DNA from: GCA-965745 sp046704525
Lineage (GTDB): Archaea; Thermoplasmatota; Thermoplasmata; Thermoplasmatales; Thermoplasmataceae
Assembly (NCBI GenBank): GCA_046704525.1
Contig: JBJKRS010000014.1
Span: 1-5,476, forward strand
Direction of reading: 5' to 3'
DNA length: 5,476 nt
Positions within the stretch are counted from its first letter, which is position 1. Each line of letters opens with the position of its first letter. Positions 5,251 through 5,476 of this stretch are shown here, piece after piece. Position numbers and translations under genes: made by a program. The notes beneath the pieces are model-generated. The model worked only from the letters and a program-made list of their open reading frames with translations. It had not been told where the DNA came from and did no database searches.

Positions 5251-5476
5251 TCAGAGATCGAGGGCAAACTTGTACCCGTACTGTATGATCCCGTTCTTCC
5301 CGTCCTCTGATACCTTCCTGAAAACTGAATGCACCTTCATGCCCATGTCCACTTCTGAGGGTTCGCAGTCAACAATCTGGGCGGTGAGTGAAGGGCCTTC
5401 CTCCAGCTTTATAATCGCAAGCACGTAGGGCTTCTGCCTTGTAAAAGGGCTCGGAGACTCGTGCACTATTGTGTAG
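5251..5476 (-). CDS. DUF35 OB-fold protein (acyl-CoA/thiolase-associated), C-terminal part
   Basis: The frame is open to the right edge, so only the last 74 residues are present; the GTG at 5466 is internal. The visible segment is the OB-fold of the DUF35 family: YTIVHESPSPF, then PYVLAIIKLEEG, LTAQIVDCEPSEVDMGM and a final IIQYGYKF strand. Complete members are about 120-150 residues with an N-terminal rubredoxin-like zinc ribbon, which here would lie beyond the window. In many archaea DUF35 is encoded next to acetoacetyl-CoA thiolase and HMG-CoA synthase, and in a methanogen it bridges these two enzymes in a complex that channels acetoacetyl-CoA into the mevalonate route to isoprenoid lipids. 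By that precedent the thiolase and HMG-CoA synthase genes may lie immediately to the right on the minus strand; this cannot be seen here. Some DUF35 proteins partner other thiolases, so the pathway is not certain. Confidence 0.88.
   Translation of the reverse strand, partial: YTIVHESPSPFTRQKPYVLAIIKLEEGPSLTAQIVDCEPSEVDMGMKVHSVFRKVSEDGKNGIIQYGYKFALDL

Noticed and set aside
5235..5267. The TTG at 5267 as start of the alkyltransferase
   Set aside because: It would add 11 unconserved residues and overlap DUF35; the ATG at 5234 begins directly at the family's N-terminal strand.
1..5476. A defence system, mobile element, CRISPR array or other new multi-gene system
   Set aside because: Every region is filled by recognisable core or membrane genes. 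I saw no direct-repeat arrays, terminal inverted repeats, transposase or integrase motifs, or toxin-antitoxin-like pair. CPBP proteins occur in some immunity loci, but none of the usual companions is present.

Overview
The window looks like a piece of a euryarchaeal chromosome, most likely from the Thermoplasmata. The evidence is a Hef-type DNA-repair helicase, an archaeal clamp-loader small subunit, a DUF35 protein of the type that accompanies archaeal thiolase, frequent AGG and ATA codons, TATA-like promoters and little sign of Shine-Dalgarno sequences. GC content is moderate, roughly half. The Thermoplasmata assignment is an inference: it rests on the nuclease-less Hef, the folate-dependent PurN and what look like leaderless starts. 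No gene here proves it.

Layout, left to right. (1) The 3' end of a DppB/OppB-type ABC transporter permease (+, 1-347). (2) A Hef-family superfamily 2 helicase that lacks the XPF nuclease half (+, 393-1976). It ends two bases from (3) the convergent gene for the replication factor C small subunit (-, 1979-2935). (4) A divergent intergenic region (2936-3101) with a TATA element and a perfect 6-bp inverted repeat in front of the RFC gene. (5) purN, phosphoribosylglycinamide formyltransferase (+, 3102-3737), whose 3' end overlaps by 35 bp the 3' end of (6) a convergent CPBP-family intramembrane protease (-, 3703-4719). (7) An O6-alkylguanine-DNA alkyltransferase (-, 4770-5234). (8) The C-terminal part of a DUF35 OB-fold protein (-, 5251-5476), cut by the window edge.

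Three genes serve genome maintenance: the Hef helicase (stalled forks), the RFC small subunit (PCNA loading) and the alkyltransferase (direct reversal of O6-alkylguanine). The helicase ends in LFDF, which resembles the core of a PCNA-binding box, so it may work on the clamp that the neighbouring RFC gene helps to load. The others are housekeeping or membrane genes: peptide/solute uptake, purine synthesis, a membrane protease and a likely mevalonate-pathway accessory protein.

Right-hand genes 8, 7 and 6 all lie on the minus strand and could be one transcription unit, but a T-tract at each junction may separate them. No RNA gene, CRISPR array, insertion sequence, integrase or toxin-antitoxin pair is visible. 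I do not see a new multi-gene system. The most interesting items are the truncated-architecture Hef with its possible clamp-binding tail, the CPBP protease with an unusual layout, and the compact regulatory and termination signals between genes. No gap between genes exceeds 170 bases.
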